Part shown: piece by piece, positions 1-7,767 of the stretch | Layout of the letters: every line of letters begins with the position of its first letter | Position numbering within the stretch: the stretch's first letter is position 1 | Origin: Phenylobacterium deserti | GTDB lineage: Bacteria; Pseudomonadota; Alphaproteobacteria; Caulobacterales; Caulobacteraceae | DNA length: 64,000 bases | Reading direction: 5' to 3' | NCBI RefSeq assembly: GCF_003254705.1 | Contig: NZ_QFYR01000001.1 | Coordinates: forward strand, 1,674,001 to 1,738,000 | Notes under the pieces: generated by a model | Seen by the model: the letters and a program-made list of their open reading frames with translations, nothing else | The model's database searches: none | What the model was told of the DNA's origin: nothing | Made by a program: the position numbers and the translations under genes

Positions 1-161
1 ACAACGAGCGCCTGGAGATCGGCATCGTCACCCACGCCAAGTACATCCGCGAAACCATCGCCCTGATCGATGATCCCGGCGCTCCGGTGACCGTGGCGCT
101 CGCGCCGCCGGTGAGCGGTGCGCGGGCCGCCTCCGCGGAAGAGGCGGCCAGCCCTGACTGA
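1..161 (+). CDS. 3' end of an unidentified gene (partial)
   Basis: The window opens inside a reading frame that starts at base 3 and ends with TGA at 159-161, giving about 52 residues. The readable part begins NERLEIGIVTHAKYIRETIA and ends in an Ala/Glu-rich tail typical of a disordered C-terminus. Codon use (G or C at third positions) matches the neighbouring genes, which supports real coding. I do not recognise the family from this fragment. It converges on the MaoC-like gene with a 9-base gap. Confidence 0.6.
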   Translation, partial: NERLEIGIVTHAKYIRETIALIDDPGAPVTVALAPPVSGARAASAEEAASPD

Positions 162-170
162 CGCTCGGTC

Positions 171-632
171 TTAGCCGACCGGCGCGCCGGGGTAGAGCAT
201 CGCCAGGGTCTCGGCGACGCAACCGGGCTTCGCCTCGCCTTCGATCTCGATGGTGCATTCCATCTTCATCAACACGCCCATGCCTTTCGGCTCGGCGCTG
301 ACCAGCTTCTGGCGCAGGCGAACCCGCTTGCCGACGCGGACCATGTTGGTGAAGCGCACCTTGTCGGTGCCGTAGTTCAGCGCGTAGGCGACGCCGTTCA
401 GCTGCAGCATGCCCTGGCCCAGAAACGGGATCAGCGAGAGCACCAAATAGCCGTGGGCGATGGTCCCGCCGATCGCCCCGGTGGCGCGCTCCACGTCCAC
501 GTGGATCCACTGGTGGTCTCCTGTGGCGTCGGCGAACTGGTTCACCCGCTCCTGGGTGATCTCCAGCCAGTCCGAAACCCCGATCTCCTGGCCGGCCAGC
601 CCGCCGAGATCCTTCAATTCCACCGGACCCAT
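171..632 (-). CDS. MaoC-family dehydratase / enoyl-CoA hydratase
   Basis: This 153-residue protein has the single hot-dog fold length of MaoC-like or NodN-like hydratases. The stretch ATGDHQWIHVD (residues about 36-46) matches the hydratase-2 motif, with Asp39 and His44 as the expected catalytic pair that adds water to a trans-2-enoyl-CoA. A second conserved stretch (GGTIAHGYLVLSL, about 54-66) is the usual MaoC helix. The start is supported by a GAGGAG sequence about 6 bases upstream. The exact substrate cannot be read from the sequence; short-chain enoyl-CoA in fatty acid or polyester metabolism is the family role. It stands alone and diverges from mucR. Confidence 0.85.
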   Translation of the reverse strand: MGPVELKDLGGLAGQEIGVSDWLEITQERVNQFADATGDHQWIHVDVERATGAIGGTIAHGYLVLSLIPFLGQGMLQLNGVAYALNYGTDKVRFTNMVRVGKRVRLRQKLVSAEPKGMGVLMKMECTIEIEGEAKPGCVAETLAMLYPGAPVG

Positions 633-1108
633 TCGCGTCTCCTCATCCTCAGCTCACTGCGGCGGCTCGACAGGAACGCGCCGGCCTTGTGCAGGGCGGC
701 CATAGCAGGGCCTTGACCCAAGGTCCGTCAAGCGCGGCGGCTGCGAAAGGCGATTGGCGACGGGGCAAGAACAGGGATTCAAAAGGTCTCGCGCATCGTT
801 TCCGGAGACCTGAAGTCCCGATTGCAAGCAGGGTCTTTCCAGCTTTCGCCGCCGCGCGAGCGGATAGATGGCGTGCTGAAAACTCAAGCGTTCCGGAAGG
901 TTGCGTCCAGGGCAGGTACAGCTTGCCACCTTAGTCCCGCGCTCGCTTGCATTGAGCTTCCGCGCTTGTATCGGGTCCTGGAATACCCACGGCTTGTTGT
1001 AAGGAAACAGGTGTTATCCTGCTTGTGCTTGCTCAGAGATCAAGATAAGCACCGCCACACTGTTTTAGAGAATCACTTCAGCGCCCGCAGTGGCGCGACT
1101 CCAGTGGA
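633..1108. other. 476-base gap between divergent maoC-like gene and mucR
   Basis: The gap carries both promoters and no convincing gene. A 6-bp inverted repeat, CTTGAC-N9-GTCAAG, lies at 712-732; on the minus strand it contains a TTGACG -35-like hexamer with a GCTATGGC sequence 18 bases downstream, a longer spacing than the usual Caulobacter sigma-73 promoter. The last 100 bases before mucR are AT-richer than the rest. MucR proteins commonly repress their own promoters at AT-rich sites, so autoregulation is plausible but not shown. Confidence 0.4.
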
Positions 1109-1540
1109 ATGACGAAAATGGACGAGAAGTCGGAAGTCATCGAGATGACGGCGGATATTGTTTCCGCCTACGTGGGTAACAACACCGTCGCCGCCGCCGA
1201 TCTGCCGAGCCTGATCCAAGCCGTGCACCGCGCCCTCGCTGGCGTGTCCACGGGCGCCGAGCCGGTGGAAGCCGCGCCGAAGGAGCCGGCCGTTCCGGTG
1301 CGCCGCTCCATCACGCCCGACTACATCGTCTGCCTGGAAGATGGTCGCAAGTTCAAGTCGCTGAAGCGTCACCTGCGCACCAAGTACAACATGAGCCCCG
1401 AGGAATACCGGGCGAAGTGGAACCTGCCGAAGGACTATCCGATGGTGGCTCCGAACTACGCCAAGGCCCGCTCGGACCTGGCCAAGCAGATGGGCCTCGG
1501 CCAAGGCGGCCGTCAGGCCCCGCGCGGCAAGAAGCGCTAA
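1109..1540 (+). CDS. mucR: MucR/Ros family transcriptional regulator
   Basis: This 143-residue protein carries the Ros/MucR zinc-finger core at about residues 72-125, including [19 protein letters not shown] and PEEYRAKW, followed by the conserved [11 protein letters not shown] stretch. Cys75 and His88 fit zinc ligands; the second Cys of classical Ros is Asp here, as in many MucR proteins. MucR-type proteins bind AT-rich DNA and act as global repressors; in Caulobacter MucR1/2 cooperate with SciP and CtrA to control the G1-phase programme. A second in-frame ATG at 1118 is an alternative start. A clear terminator follows at 1585. Confidence 0.93.
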   Translation: MTKMDEKSEVIEMTADIVSAYVGNNTVAAADLPSLIQAVHRALAGVSTGAEPVEAAPKEPAVPVRRSITPDYIVCLEDGRKFKSLKRHLRTKYNMSPEEYRAKWNLPKDYPMVAPNYAKARSDLAKQMGLGQGGRQAPRGKKR

Positions 1541-1584
1541 GGCTTCGGCCGCACGGCCAAGACTGATCTTTTCCTAAGTTGAGG

Positions 1585-1611
1585 CGCCCGCCGGCTTCGG
1601 CGGGCGTTTCT
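1585..1611 (+). terminator. Rho-independent terminator after mucR
   Basis: A perfect 9-bp GC stem (CGCCCGCCG / CGGCGGGCG) with a GCTT loop is followed by TTTCT, 45 bases after the mucR stop codon. Confidence 0.85.
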
Positions 1612-1731
1612 GATTCTGATGCAGCCCGACAGATATCTTCAGCTTCGCCTCAATTTTGACTTGCGGGCGATTCGCGCGTCGGGCGATATGTGATTCGTTA
1701 CGATTCCAAAGAGTTGTTAAGGAATCCTGGG

Positions 1732-2217
1732 ATGGCGGCGCAAATCGGAGCCCCTACCGCGGCGGCTCGCGCGCACGAAGAGCTGTTCGCCTACTGGGCG
1801 TCGCTCCGCAACGCCGGACGCCTGCCGTCGCGCCGCGACGTCGACCCCGGCGGCTTCAAGCGCCTCCTGCCGACCGTCAGCCTGATCGACGTGGTGTCCG
1901 ATCCGCTCGACTTCCGCGTGCGTCTGGCGGGCACGGGCCTCTACGGCGTCTATGGCCGCGAAATCACCGGCCGGATGCTGTCCGAAGTCTACAATTCCGC
2001 CGCCGCCGACTATTGGCGCGCCGAGCTGACCAAGGTGGTGGCCGAGCGCCGGCCGTCCGTGGGCGTCCACAGCCTGGCCTGGCGCGGCGCCTCCCACCTG
2101 TCGATCATGTGGCTGCGCCTGCCGCTGGCGTCCAACGGCTACGACGTGGACATGATCCTGGGCTACGACGCCGTGGTCGGCATGAGCCAGATGCCCACGG
2201 GCATCCGCGCCGCCTAG
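1732..2217 (+). CDS. PAS-domain protein (DUF1457/PAS_5 type)
   Basis: This small soluble protein (161 residues from this start) resembles the DUF1457 PAS family common in Caulobacterales and Rhodospirillales. The signature is an N-terminal LFAYWASLR helix, RRDVDPGGFKRLLP, then the core FRVRLAGTGLYGVYGREITGR. The family is a stand-alone PAS fold with no attached output domain; ligand and partner are unknown. The ATG at 1732 is chosen because AAGGA lies 8 bases upstream; a GTG 14 codons earlier (1690) is possible but has no visible ribosome site. Its TAG stop overlaps that of convergent sufE by four bases (CTAG). Confidence 0.8.
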   Translation: MAAQIGAPTAAARAHEELFAYWASLRNAGRLPSRRDVDPGGFKRLLPTVSLIDVVSDPLDFRVRLAGTGLYGVYGREITGRMLSEVYNSAAADYWRAELTKVVAERRPSVGVHSLAWRGASHLSIMWLRLPLASNGYDVDMILGYDAVVGMSQMPTGIRAA

Positions 2218-2642
2218 GCGGCCTGCGCCAGCTCCGCGTCCCGCCGCACCCGCGCGACCATCGAAGCCAGACCGTTCGAGCGCTGCGATGACAGCGCGCT
2301 GGAAAGCCCCAGCTTGTCGAAACCCGCCTTGATATCGAAGGCCAGGATCTCGTCCGGCTGCCGCCCCGAGTAGAGCCGCAGCAGGATCGCGATGAGTCCC
2401 CGGACGATGTGGGCGTCCGAGTCTCCGCGGAAGCTCAGCGCGCCATCGGCTTGGGGCTCGGTCACCAGCCACACTTGGCTGGCGCAGCCGCGCACCTTGT
2501 TGGTTTCGGACCGTTCGGCGTCGGCCAGCGGCGCAAGCTCCTTGCCGAGTTCAATCACGTAGCGGTAGCGCTCTTCCCAGTCGCCCAGGAGGTCGAACTC
2601 GTCGACGAGTTCGGAAAGGACGCTGTCGATGGGGCTGGTCAT
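2214..2642 (-). CDS. sufE: SufE-family cysteine desulfuration protein
   Basis: This 142-residue protein spans the whole SufE/YgdK fold. Cys53 in VRGCASQVWL is the conserved residue that accepts persulfide sulfur from the SufS cysteine desulfurase and hands it to the SufBCD scaffold for iron-sulfur cluster assembly. Other family marks are DWEERYRYVIELG near the N-terminus and GLIAILLRLYSGR near residue 90. The suf operon itself is not in this window, so sufE is detached here. It ends within four bases of the convergent PAS gene. Confidence 0.93.
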   Translation of the reverse strand: MTSPIDSVLSELVDEFDLLGDWEERYRYVIELGKELAPLADAERSETNKVRGCASQVWLVTEPQADGALSFRGDSDAHIVRGLIAILLRLYSGRQPDEILAFDIKAGFDKLGLSSALSSQRSNGLASMVARVRRDAELAQAA

Positions 2643-2691
2643 GAGGCCGCCGACTTAAGGGCCGGCGGCGCGATCCGCAACCGGCGCCGTC

Positions 2692-3510
2692 TCAGGCGGT
2701 GCGCAGGATGACGTGGGCGCTGAAGCCTTGACCGGGCGCGGAAGCGAGTTTCAGCAGGCCGCCCATGGCTTGGCAGGTGAGGTCGCAAATCGGCAGGCCC
2801 AGCCCTGCGCCTTCGCCGTGGCGGGTCAGCGCGCTTTCACCCTGCTCGAACGGGCGCAGAAGACGGGCGAGCTCCGCCGGCTCCACGCCTTCGCCGTCGT
2901 TGGCCACCACGATCTCGGCCAAGTCCCGCTTGCGGCTGGCGAACAGGCGGATCTCGCCGCCCTCGGGCGAGAAGGCGCAGGCGTTCTGAAGAAGGTTGGT
3001 GAGTACGGTGCGCAGGCCTCGCGGGTCGGCGCTGACCGTCAGCTCGCAGTCACCCACGACCAGTCGCAGTCCGCGCCGCTCCAGCTCGTCTTTGAGACTC
3101 GCGGCCACGTCTTCGACGATCGGGGCCAGAGGCTCGGGCCGGCAGGTCAGATCGGCTGCGCCCCCTTCCAAGCGCGCGATCTCCAACACCTGATTCACAA
3201 GTTTCAGCAGCTTTTGCCCGCTGCCCCGGATGATCTGCGCGTATTCCCTGTACTGGGGATCTCCCAGCGGGCCGTAGAGTTCAGCTGCTAAGATTTCGGA
3301 GAAGCCGAGAATGGAGTTCAGCGGTGTGCGCAGCTCGTGGCTGACCATGCGCAGGAAGGAGCGCTTCTGCTCGTCCAGCGTCTGGGCCGGCGCAGACGTG
3401 CTGTTCGCCGTCGCCGCATCGGCCACGGAGCGCGTCGCATGTTCGTAGGCTGGCATCATGAACTTGGAGGCGCCCGGCTCGAAAGGAGCTGCGAAGATGG
3501 CGCATCGCAC
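2692..3510 (-). CDS. Soluble sensor histidine kinase next to divJ
   Basis: This 272-residue cytoplasmic kinase has no membrane segment. After a short variable N-terminus come HisKA (about 48-115, phospho-acceptor His58 in MVSHELRTPLNSILGF) and HATPase_c (about 145-270). The HATPase has the N box (NLLQNACAFSP) and G2 box (GEGAGLGLPI), but the G1 box reads NDGEGV rather than DTGxG. The dimerisation helices resemble those of the adjacent DivJ-like kinase, suggesting duplication or a shared DivK-type partner (inference). The listed start is a GTG; the Met pair near 3459 is an alternative, and neither has a convincing ribosome site. It is divergent from divJ. Confidence 0.88.
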   Translation of the reverse strand: MRCAIFAAPFEPGASKFMMPAYEHATRSVADAATANSTSAPAQTLDEQKRSFLRMVSHELRTPLNSILGFSEILAAELYGPLGDPQYREYAQIIRGSGQKLLKLVNQVLEIARLEGGAADLTCRPEPLAPIVEDVAASLKDELERRGLRLVVGDCELTVSADPRGLRTVLTNLLQNACAFSPEGGEIRLFASRKRDLAEIVVANDGEGVEPAELARLLRPFEQGESALTRHGEGAGLGLPICDLTCQAMGGLLKLASAPGQGFSAHVILRTA

Positions 3511-3637
3511 TTACGATTTGGTTTCGCGCGCGTAGATGTGCCGTTTGACGGTCGCGCAGCAGGCGAGCGGCCTTACGGGGACTCGCCAGGGCCGCTAAGC
3601 TCTCGGCTGTGACTCGCCCTTTGCGGACATCGCTGAC

Positions 3638-5320
3638 GTGAGCCGGCCCCGAAACAGGCGCCGTCGTCCGGCCGACCGGGCTCCGGAATCGCGCCGGTTC
3701 GCGATCGGCTGGCACATGGGCTGGTCGGTGGCGGTCGCCGGCGCGACGCTGGCGCTGACCGCGTCGGGCCGCCTGGGCCAGGGCCCCGAGCTCACGGCCC
3801 TGACGCTCGGCGCCGCCGCCGGGCTGGTGGGCGGCCTGCTCTCCGCATTCACGGCGGGCGCGGCGCGCACCCTCGCCATTCTGGTTTGGACCTTTGCGGC
3901 GGCCTCGGCCTGTCAGCTGACCGGCGGCGTTCTTGGCCCGCTGGCCGCCTGGGCGCTTGCGCCGCTCGCCGCCGCCGCCGCCTTCCGCAAGGCCGACGTC
4001 CTGCCGCTGGGCGCCGCGGCCTCCGTCGGCGCCGCCGGTCTGGGCGTGCTAGGCGCCGTTCTCGGCCCCAAGCCGGTGCTGGACGCCGACGCCGGCGCCT
4101 GGCTCAGCCTGCTGTCCCTGGCCACCGTGGCGCTCGGCCTGGGCGCGGGCCTCGTTTCCCTGGCCGGCGTCTCCCGCCGCGAGGGGCGCGAGCGCAGCGA
4201 CCTCGAGCACCAGCTCATCCAGCTGCTGGAAAGCCAGCCGCAACTCCTGCTGGGCGTTCAGCCCGGCGGGCGCATCCTGGAAAGCTTCGGGCATCGCCCT
4301 GGCGGCTTCGAGCGCGGTCTGGCCGACGGCAACCTCCTGGACTTCATCACCCCTGCCGACCGGACGGCGGTGGAGGAAGCCCTCCAGCGTGCTCTTTCGG
4401 AGGGCGACGCCGAGACGGGGTTCACCCCGCTTGGCGATCTGCATGGCCGTTGCGAGATCACCATCCGCCGGGCCAGCAACCTGCGCCTGGTGGCCGCGAT
4501 CCGCGACGCCCGCGCCCAGTTCAACCGCGAGCGCGACCTGGAGCAGGCCCGCGCCTCGGCCGAGCAGCAGAACGCCGGCAAGTCGCGCTTCCTGGCCAAC
4601 ATGAGCCACGAGCTGCGCACCCCGCTGAACGCCATCATGGGCTTCTCGGACATCATGCGACAGCGGCTCTTCGGCCCCATGCCCGACCGCTATGTGGAAT
4701 ACGCCGAGCTGATCCACGAAAGCGGCGCGCACCTGCTGGAGCTGATCAACGACGTCCTCGACATGTCCAAGATCGAGGCCGAGCGGTTTGAGCTCGCCCG
4801 CGACATGTTCGACGCCCGCGACGCCGTCAGCGCCGTCCTGCGCCTGATGCGGGGGCAGGCCGACCGGGCGGGCGTGTCCCTGCGCGGCGTCCTGCCGCCC
4901 GAAGCCCTCGAGGCCGACGCCGACCGCCGGGCCATCAAGCAGATCGCTCTGAACCTGATCTCCAACGCCCTGAAGTTCACGCCTCGCGGCGGCGCGGTGA
5001 CCGTCACCGTTCAGGGCGTCGGCGAGGTGCTGGAGCTGATCGTCACCGACACCGGCGTCGGCATCTCGGCGGAAGACCTCGACCGCCTCGGCCGCCCCTT
5101 CGAGCAGGCCGGCGACGCCAGCCAGAAAGCCGCGGGCGCGGGCCTGGGCCTGTCCCTGGTGCGCGCCTTCGCCAAGCTGCACGGCGGCGAGATGACCATC
5201 GAAAGTGCGCTGGGCGAAGGCACCACCGTGCTCGTCCGCATGCCGGTGCTGCAAGCGCCCCCGGCCCCGGCCTTTGAGCCGCATCCGGCCCCGGCCAACG
5301 ACGTGAAGGTGAAGGCCTAG
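3638..5320 (+). CDS. divJ: Cell-cycle sensor histidine kinase, DivJ-like
   Basis: This 560-residue kinase has a hydrophobic N-terminal module of about six membrane segments (22-178), a PAS-like region (195-290), a short coiled coil (295-315), HisKA with His324 in MSHELRTPLNAIMGFSDI, and HATPase_c ending near 530 (NLISNALKF, DTGVGI, GAGLGLSL). The layout and the RQRLFGPMPDRYVEYAELI dimerisation helix match DivJ, which sits at the stalked pole in Caulobacter and phosphorylates DivK and PleD. The tail after 530 is Pro/Ala-rich. The start is GTG. An unrelated membrane-PAS kinase cannot be excluded, but the neighbouring soluble kinase and organism type favour DivJ. Confidence 0.8.
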   Translation: MSRPRNRRRRPADRAPESRRFAIGWHMGWSVAVAGATLALTASGRLGQGPELTALTLGAAAGLVGGLLSAFTAGAARTLAILVWTFAAASACQLTGGVLGPLAAWALAPLAAAAAFRKADVLPLGAAASVGAAGLGVLGAVLGPKPVLDADAGAWLSLLSLATVALGLGAGLVSLAGVSRREGRERSDLEHQLIQLLESQPQLLLGVQPGGRILESFGHRPGGFERGLADGNLLDFITPADRTAVEEALQRALSEGDAETGFTPLGDLHGRCEITIRRASNLRLVAAIRDARAQFNRERDLEQARASAEQQNAGKSRFLANMSHELRTPLNAIMGFSDIMRQRLFGPMPDRYVEYAELIHESGAHLLELINDVLDMSKIEAERFELARDMFDARDAVSAVLRLMRGQADRAGVSLRGVLPPEALEADADRRAIKQIALNLISNALKFTPRGGAVTVTVQGVGEVLELIVTDTGVGISAEDLDRLGRPFEQAGDASQKAAGAGLGLSLVRAFAKLHGGEMTIESALGEGTTVLVRMPVLQAPPAPAFEPHPAPANDVKVKA

Positions 5321-6225
5321 CGCGCCGCCACGCGCAGGAAGGCGCTGCCGGCGGCGAAGTCGCCCACCTCGACATAGGCCCGGCGGACCACGTCTCCGGG
5401 GAACAGGAACTCCACAACGACTGCCTCGCGCGGGTCCAGCCGTCCCATCGCGCCCGCCGCCGCGGCGGGGAAGCGGAAGGCCCAGCCGGTCTTCATGTCC
5501 TTGGGCCGCAGGTCCGACCCGGCCACGCTGCGCGCTTCTGCGGTAAAGCCCACCAGCATGCTGCGGGGCGGCACGCGGCGCTCGAGCGACAGGCCGGCGG
5601 TGGCCCCGCTGCTCCAGCGCGCCAAATAGGGCCCGGTGCTGCGGCTGACGTCGCGCAGCATCAGGCGCGCGCCATAGGGCTTTGCCCCGTCGGGGAAGCT
5701 GCCCACCGCCACCAGGGCGCTCGGCGCGTCCTTGCCGGCCAGGCCGAACAGGATCCTGTCGGACCCGAAGCGGTTGTCCTGCACCAGCCGCCAGCGGGTG
5801 GTGCGCGAGAAGTTGCGGTCGGCGCTCCAGCCGGCCACGTCGCCCGGATAGGTCAGGCGGCTGATCTTGGAATAGCCGGCGAAGGCGTCGCGCACCCGCG
5901 CGGCCGCCACAGCCAGGTCGGGCGAGCCGCAGGCGGTCTGCCGCGCGCGCGCCCGGGCGCGCCCTTCGGCCGCCTCCACCGCATTTCGCGGCTGGCCGGC
6001 CCGCAGCGCGGCCCCGCGCGCCTGCGCGGCTGACGCGCCCAGCGCCGCCGAAACCGCAGGCGTGAACAGGCCGCACCGCTGGTCGGCGGCGATCATCACC
6101 GTGCGCTCGTAGAGGAGGTTCAGCGCCTGCGCATGCGCAAGGCTTGGCGCGCCGGCCAAGGCCGCCGCGCCCATCCACCACCACCATCGAGACGCCGGCC
6201 GCGCTGTGTCGCGCGTGCTCGTCAT
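5317..6225 (-). CDS. Secreted protein of unknown function
   Basis: This 302-residue protein has an N-terminal signal peptide (Trp-rich segment, then GAAALAGAPSLAHA, cleavage near residue 32). The mature part is Arg/Ala-rich at first. Its second half reads as beta-strand-rich, with alternating polar and hydrophobic residues such as GWAFRFPAAAAG and AVVVEFLFPGDVV. Two cysteines (about 50 and 99) could form a disulfide in the periplasm. I do not recognise a domain. The gene converges on divJ and shares a CTAG stop overlap with it. No operon partner is visible. Confidence 0.75.
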   Translation of the reverse strand: MTSTRDTARPASRWWWWMGAAALAGAPSLAHAQALNLLYERTVMIAADQRCGLFTPAVSAALGASAAQARGAALRAGQPRNAVEAAEGRARARARQTACGSPDLAVAAARVRDAFAGYSKISRLTYPGDVAGWSADRNFSRTTRWRLVQDNRFGSDRILFGLAGKDAPSALVAVGSFPDGAKPYGARLMLRDVSRSTGPYLARWSSGATAGLSLERRVPPRSMLVGFTAEARSVAGSDLRPKDMKTGWAFRFPAAAAGAMGRLDPREAVVVEFLFPGDVVRRAYVEVGDFAAGSAFLRVAAR

Positions 6226-6353
6226 GCGTCTTCTTTATCTCTGCCGGTCTTTGGTGACCGTAGCGGTAACCTAGGCCCTTGTGCTTGCCGTTCGCTTAGC
6301 GAGTGCGGTTAACGGGATGACACCAGCCGCCGCTTCGGCCCATTGTCCGCCCC

Positions 6354-6686
6354 ATGTTGCTGTCCACTGACATCTGGGTCGGCGCCCTCGTGCGCAGAGC
6401 GGAACTGGAAGGCGCCTTCGCCGTGGTGGCCCGCAAGGGCGACACCCGCGCCGGCGCGGTGCTGGTCAAGGTCCTGAACCGCTCGGACGGCACGGCCCGC
6501 CTCTATGCCGAAGCCACGCGCCTGGACGGCGAACGCGTCTGGATGCAGCCCGCCCGCTCCACGGCGGAGGCCGAGCTCGACAGCTATGTGGAGCGCGCCG
6601 TTCGCAGAGACCCGGACATCTGGGTGGTCGAGATCGAGGACAAGCAGGGTCGCCACTTCCTCACCGAGGCGGTGGAGAAGGAATAG
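6354..6686 (+). CDS. DUF1491 family protein
   Basis: This 110-residue protein matches the DUF1491 pattern of alphaproteobacteria: an N-terminal ALVRRAELEGAFAVVARKGD, then AGAVLVKVL, and a C-terminal RDPDIWVVEIEDKQGRHFL. It has neither a signal peptide nor membrane segments, so it should be cytoplasmic. Function is unknown for the family. Its stop lies 37 bases before the ATG of the DNA ligase gene, so the two are probably co-transcribed. Confidence 0.85.
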   Translation: MLLSTDIWVGALVRRAELEGAFAVVARKGDTRAGAVLVKVLNRSDGTARLYAEATRLDGERVWMQPARSTAEAELDSYVERAVRRDPDIWVVEIEDKQGRHFLTEAVEKE

Positions 6687-6723
6687 GGGAACAGCCCCTG
6701 CGCTGGCGGGTTCGACTCCGTCG

Positions 6724-7767
6724 ATGCCGACGCTTGCCGACCTGCCCGTGCCCTTGGACCTCCAGACCATGGAGGCCAAGCTGGTGGACGAAATCCCCCG
6801 CGACGGCGGCTGGCGCTTCGAGCCCAAGTGGGACGGCTTCCGCTGCCTCGCCTTCCGCGCCGGCGACGAGGTCGAGCTGCACGCCAAGTCCGGCAAGCCC
6901 CTGGCCCGCTACTTCCCCGACGTGGTCGCCGCCCTCAAGGCCTTGCCGGTGGACCGCTTCGTGATCGACGGCGAGCTGACCATCGCTGTGGACGGGCAGC
7001 TGTCCTTTGACGCCCTGCAGCTGCGCCTCCATCCCGCCGAAAGCCGCGTGCGCAAACTGGCCGCAGAGCACCCGGCGACCTTTGTCCTGTTCGACTGCCT
7101 GATGGACGCCGACGGCCGCTCACTGGTGGACGCGCCCTTCACCCGCCGCCGTGCGGAGCTGGAGGCCCTGTTCGCCCGCTTCCAGCATGCCCCCGCGGTG
7201 CAGCTGTCCCCGGGCACGCAGGAGCGGCAGGAGGCCTGCGACTGGCTCTCCCAGGTCGGATCGTCCCTGGACGGCGTGGTCGCCAAGCGGCTGGACGGCC
7301 CCTACGTGCCGGGCGAGCGCGCCATGCTGAAGATCAAGCGGATGCGCACGGCCGACTGCGTGGTTGGCGGTTTCCGCTACGAGCAGGGCGGCCGCCAGGT
7401 GGGCTCCCTGCTTCTTGGCCTGTTTGATGATGACGGGCGGCTCAACCACGTGGGCTTCTGCTCGACCATCAGCAACGCCGAACGCGCCGAGCTGACCAAG
7501 CGTCTCGAAGCCCTGGGGGGCGGCCCCGGGTTCACCGGCAGCGCGCCAGGCGGTCCCAGCCGCTGGAGCAACGAGCGGTCCACCGAATGGACGCCCCTGC
7601 GGCATGAACTGGTTGTGGAGGTCCGCTACGACCACGTCACCGGCGATCGCTTCCGACACGGGACCAAGCTTTTGCGCTGGCGGCCCGACAAGGCCCCGGA
7701 GCAGTGCCGCATGGAGCAGCTCCGCCCCGAGGCCTCGCCTCAGCGCATCGTTCAAGCGATCGGCTGA
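6724..7767 (+). CDS. ATP-dependent DNA ligase (LigC/LigD-ligase type)
   Basis: The 347-residue protein has the two-domain ligase core. The adenylation domain (about 5-200) has motif I EPKWDGFR with Lys35 as the AMP-accepting lysine, motif III FVLFDCLMDADG and motif IV SLDGVVAKRLDGPY. Motif V (AMLKIKR) follows, then an OB fold (about 210-345). No polymerase or nuclease domain of full-length LigD is attached and no Ku gene is present, so it resembles stand-alone LigC backup ligases used in base-excision or gap repair. The ATG at 6724 is chosen because homologous sequence begins there; the open frame upstream overlaps the DUF1491 gene. Its 3' end overlaps the convergent TerC gene by 16 bases. 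Confidence 0.92.
   Translation: MPTLADLPVPLDLQTMEAKLVDEIPRDGGWRFEPKWDGFRCLAFRAGDEVELHAKSGKPLARYFPDVVAALKALPVDRFVIDGELTIAVDGQLSFDALQLRLHPAESRVRKLAAEHPATFVLFDCLMDADGRSLVDAPFTRRRAELEALFARFQHAPAVQLSPGTQERQEACDWLSQVGSSLDGVVAKRLDGPYVPGERAMLKIKRMRTADCVVGGFRYEQGGRQVGSLLLGLFDDDGRLNHVGFCSTISNAERAELTKRLEALGGGPGFTGSAPGGPSRWSNERSTEWTPLRHELVVEVRYDHVTGDRFRHGTKLLRWRPDKAPEQCRMEQLRPEASPQRIVQAIG

Noticed and set aside
4049..6187. Long open frame on the minus strand across divJ
   Set aside because: It is a GC-rich antisense shadow; the divJ frame on the plus strand has clear kinase motifs and the antisense translation has none.
6290..6320. CtrA-like TTAG...TTAAC sequence before DUF1491
   Set aside because: The spacing is nine bases and the left half is TTAG, so it does not meet the TTAA-N7-TTAA rule.
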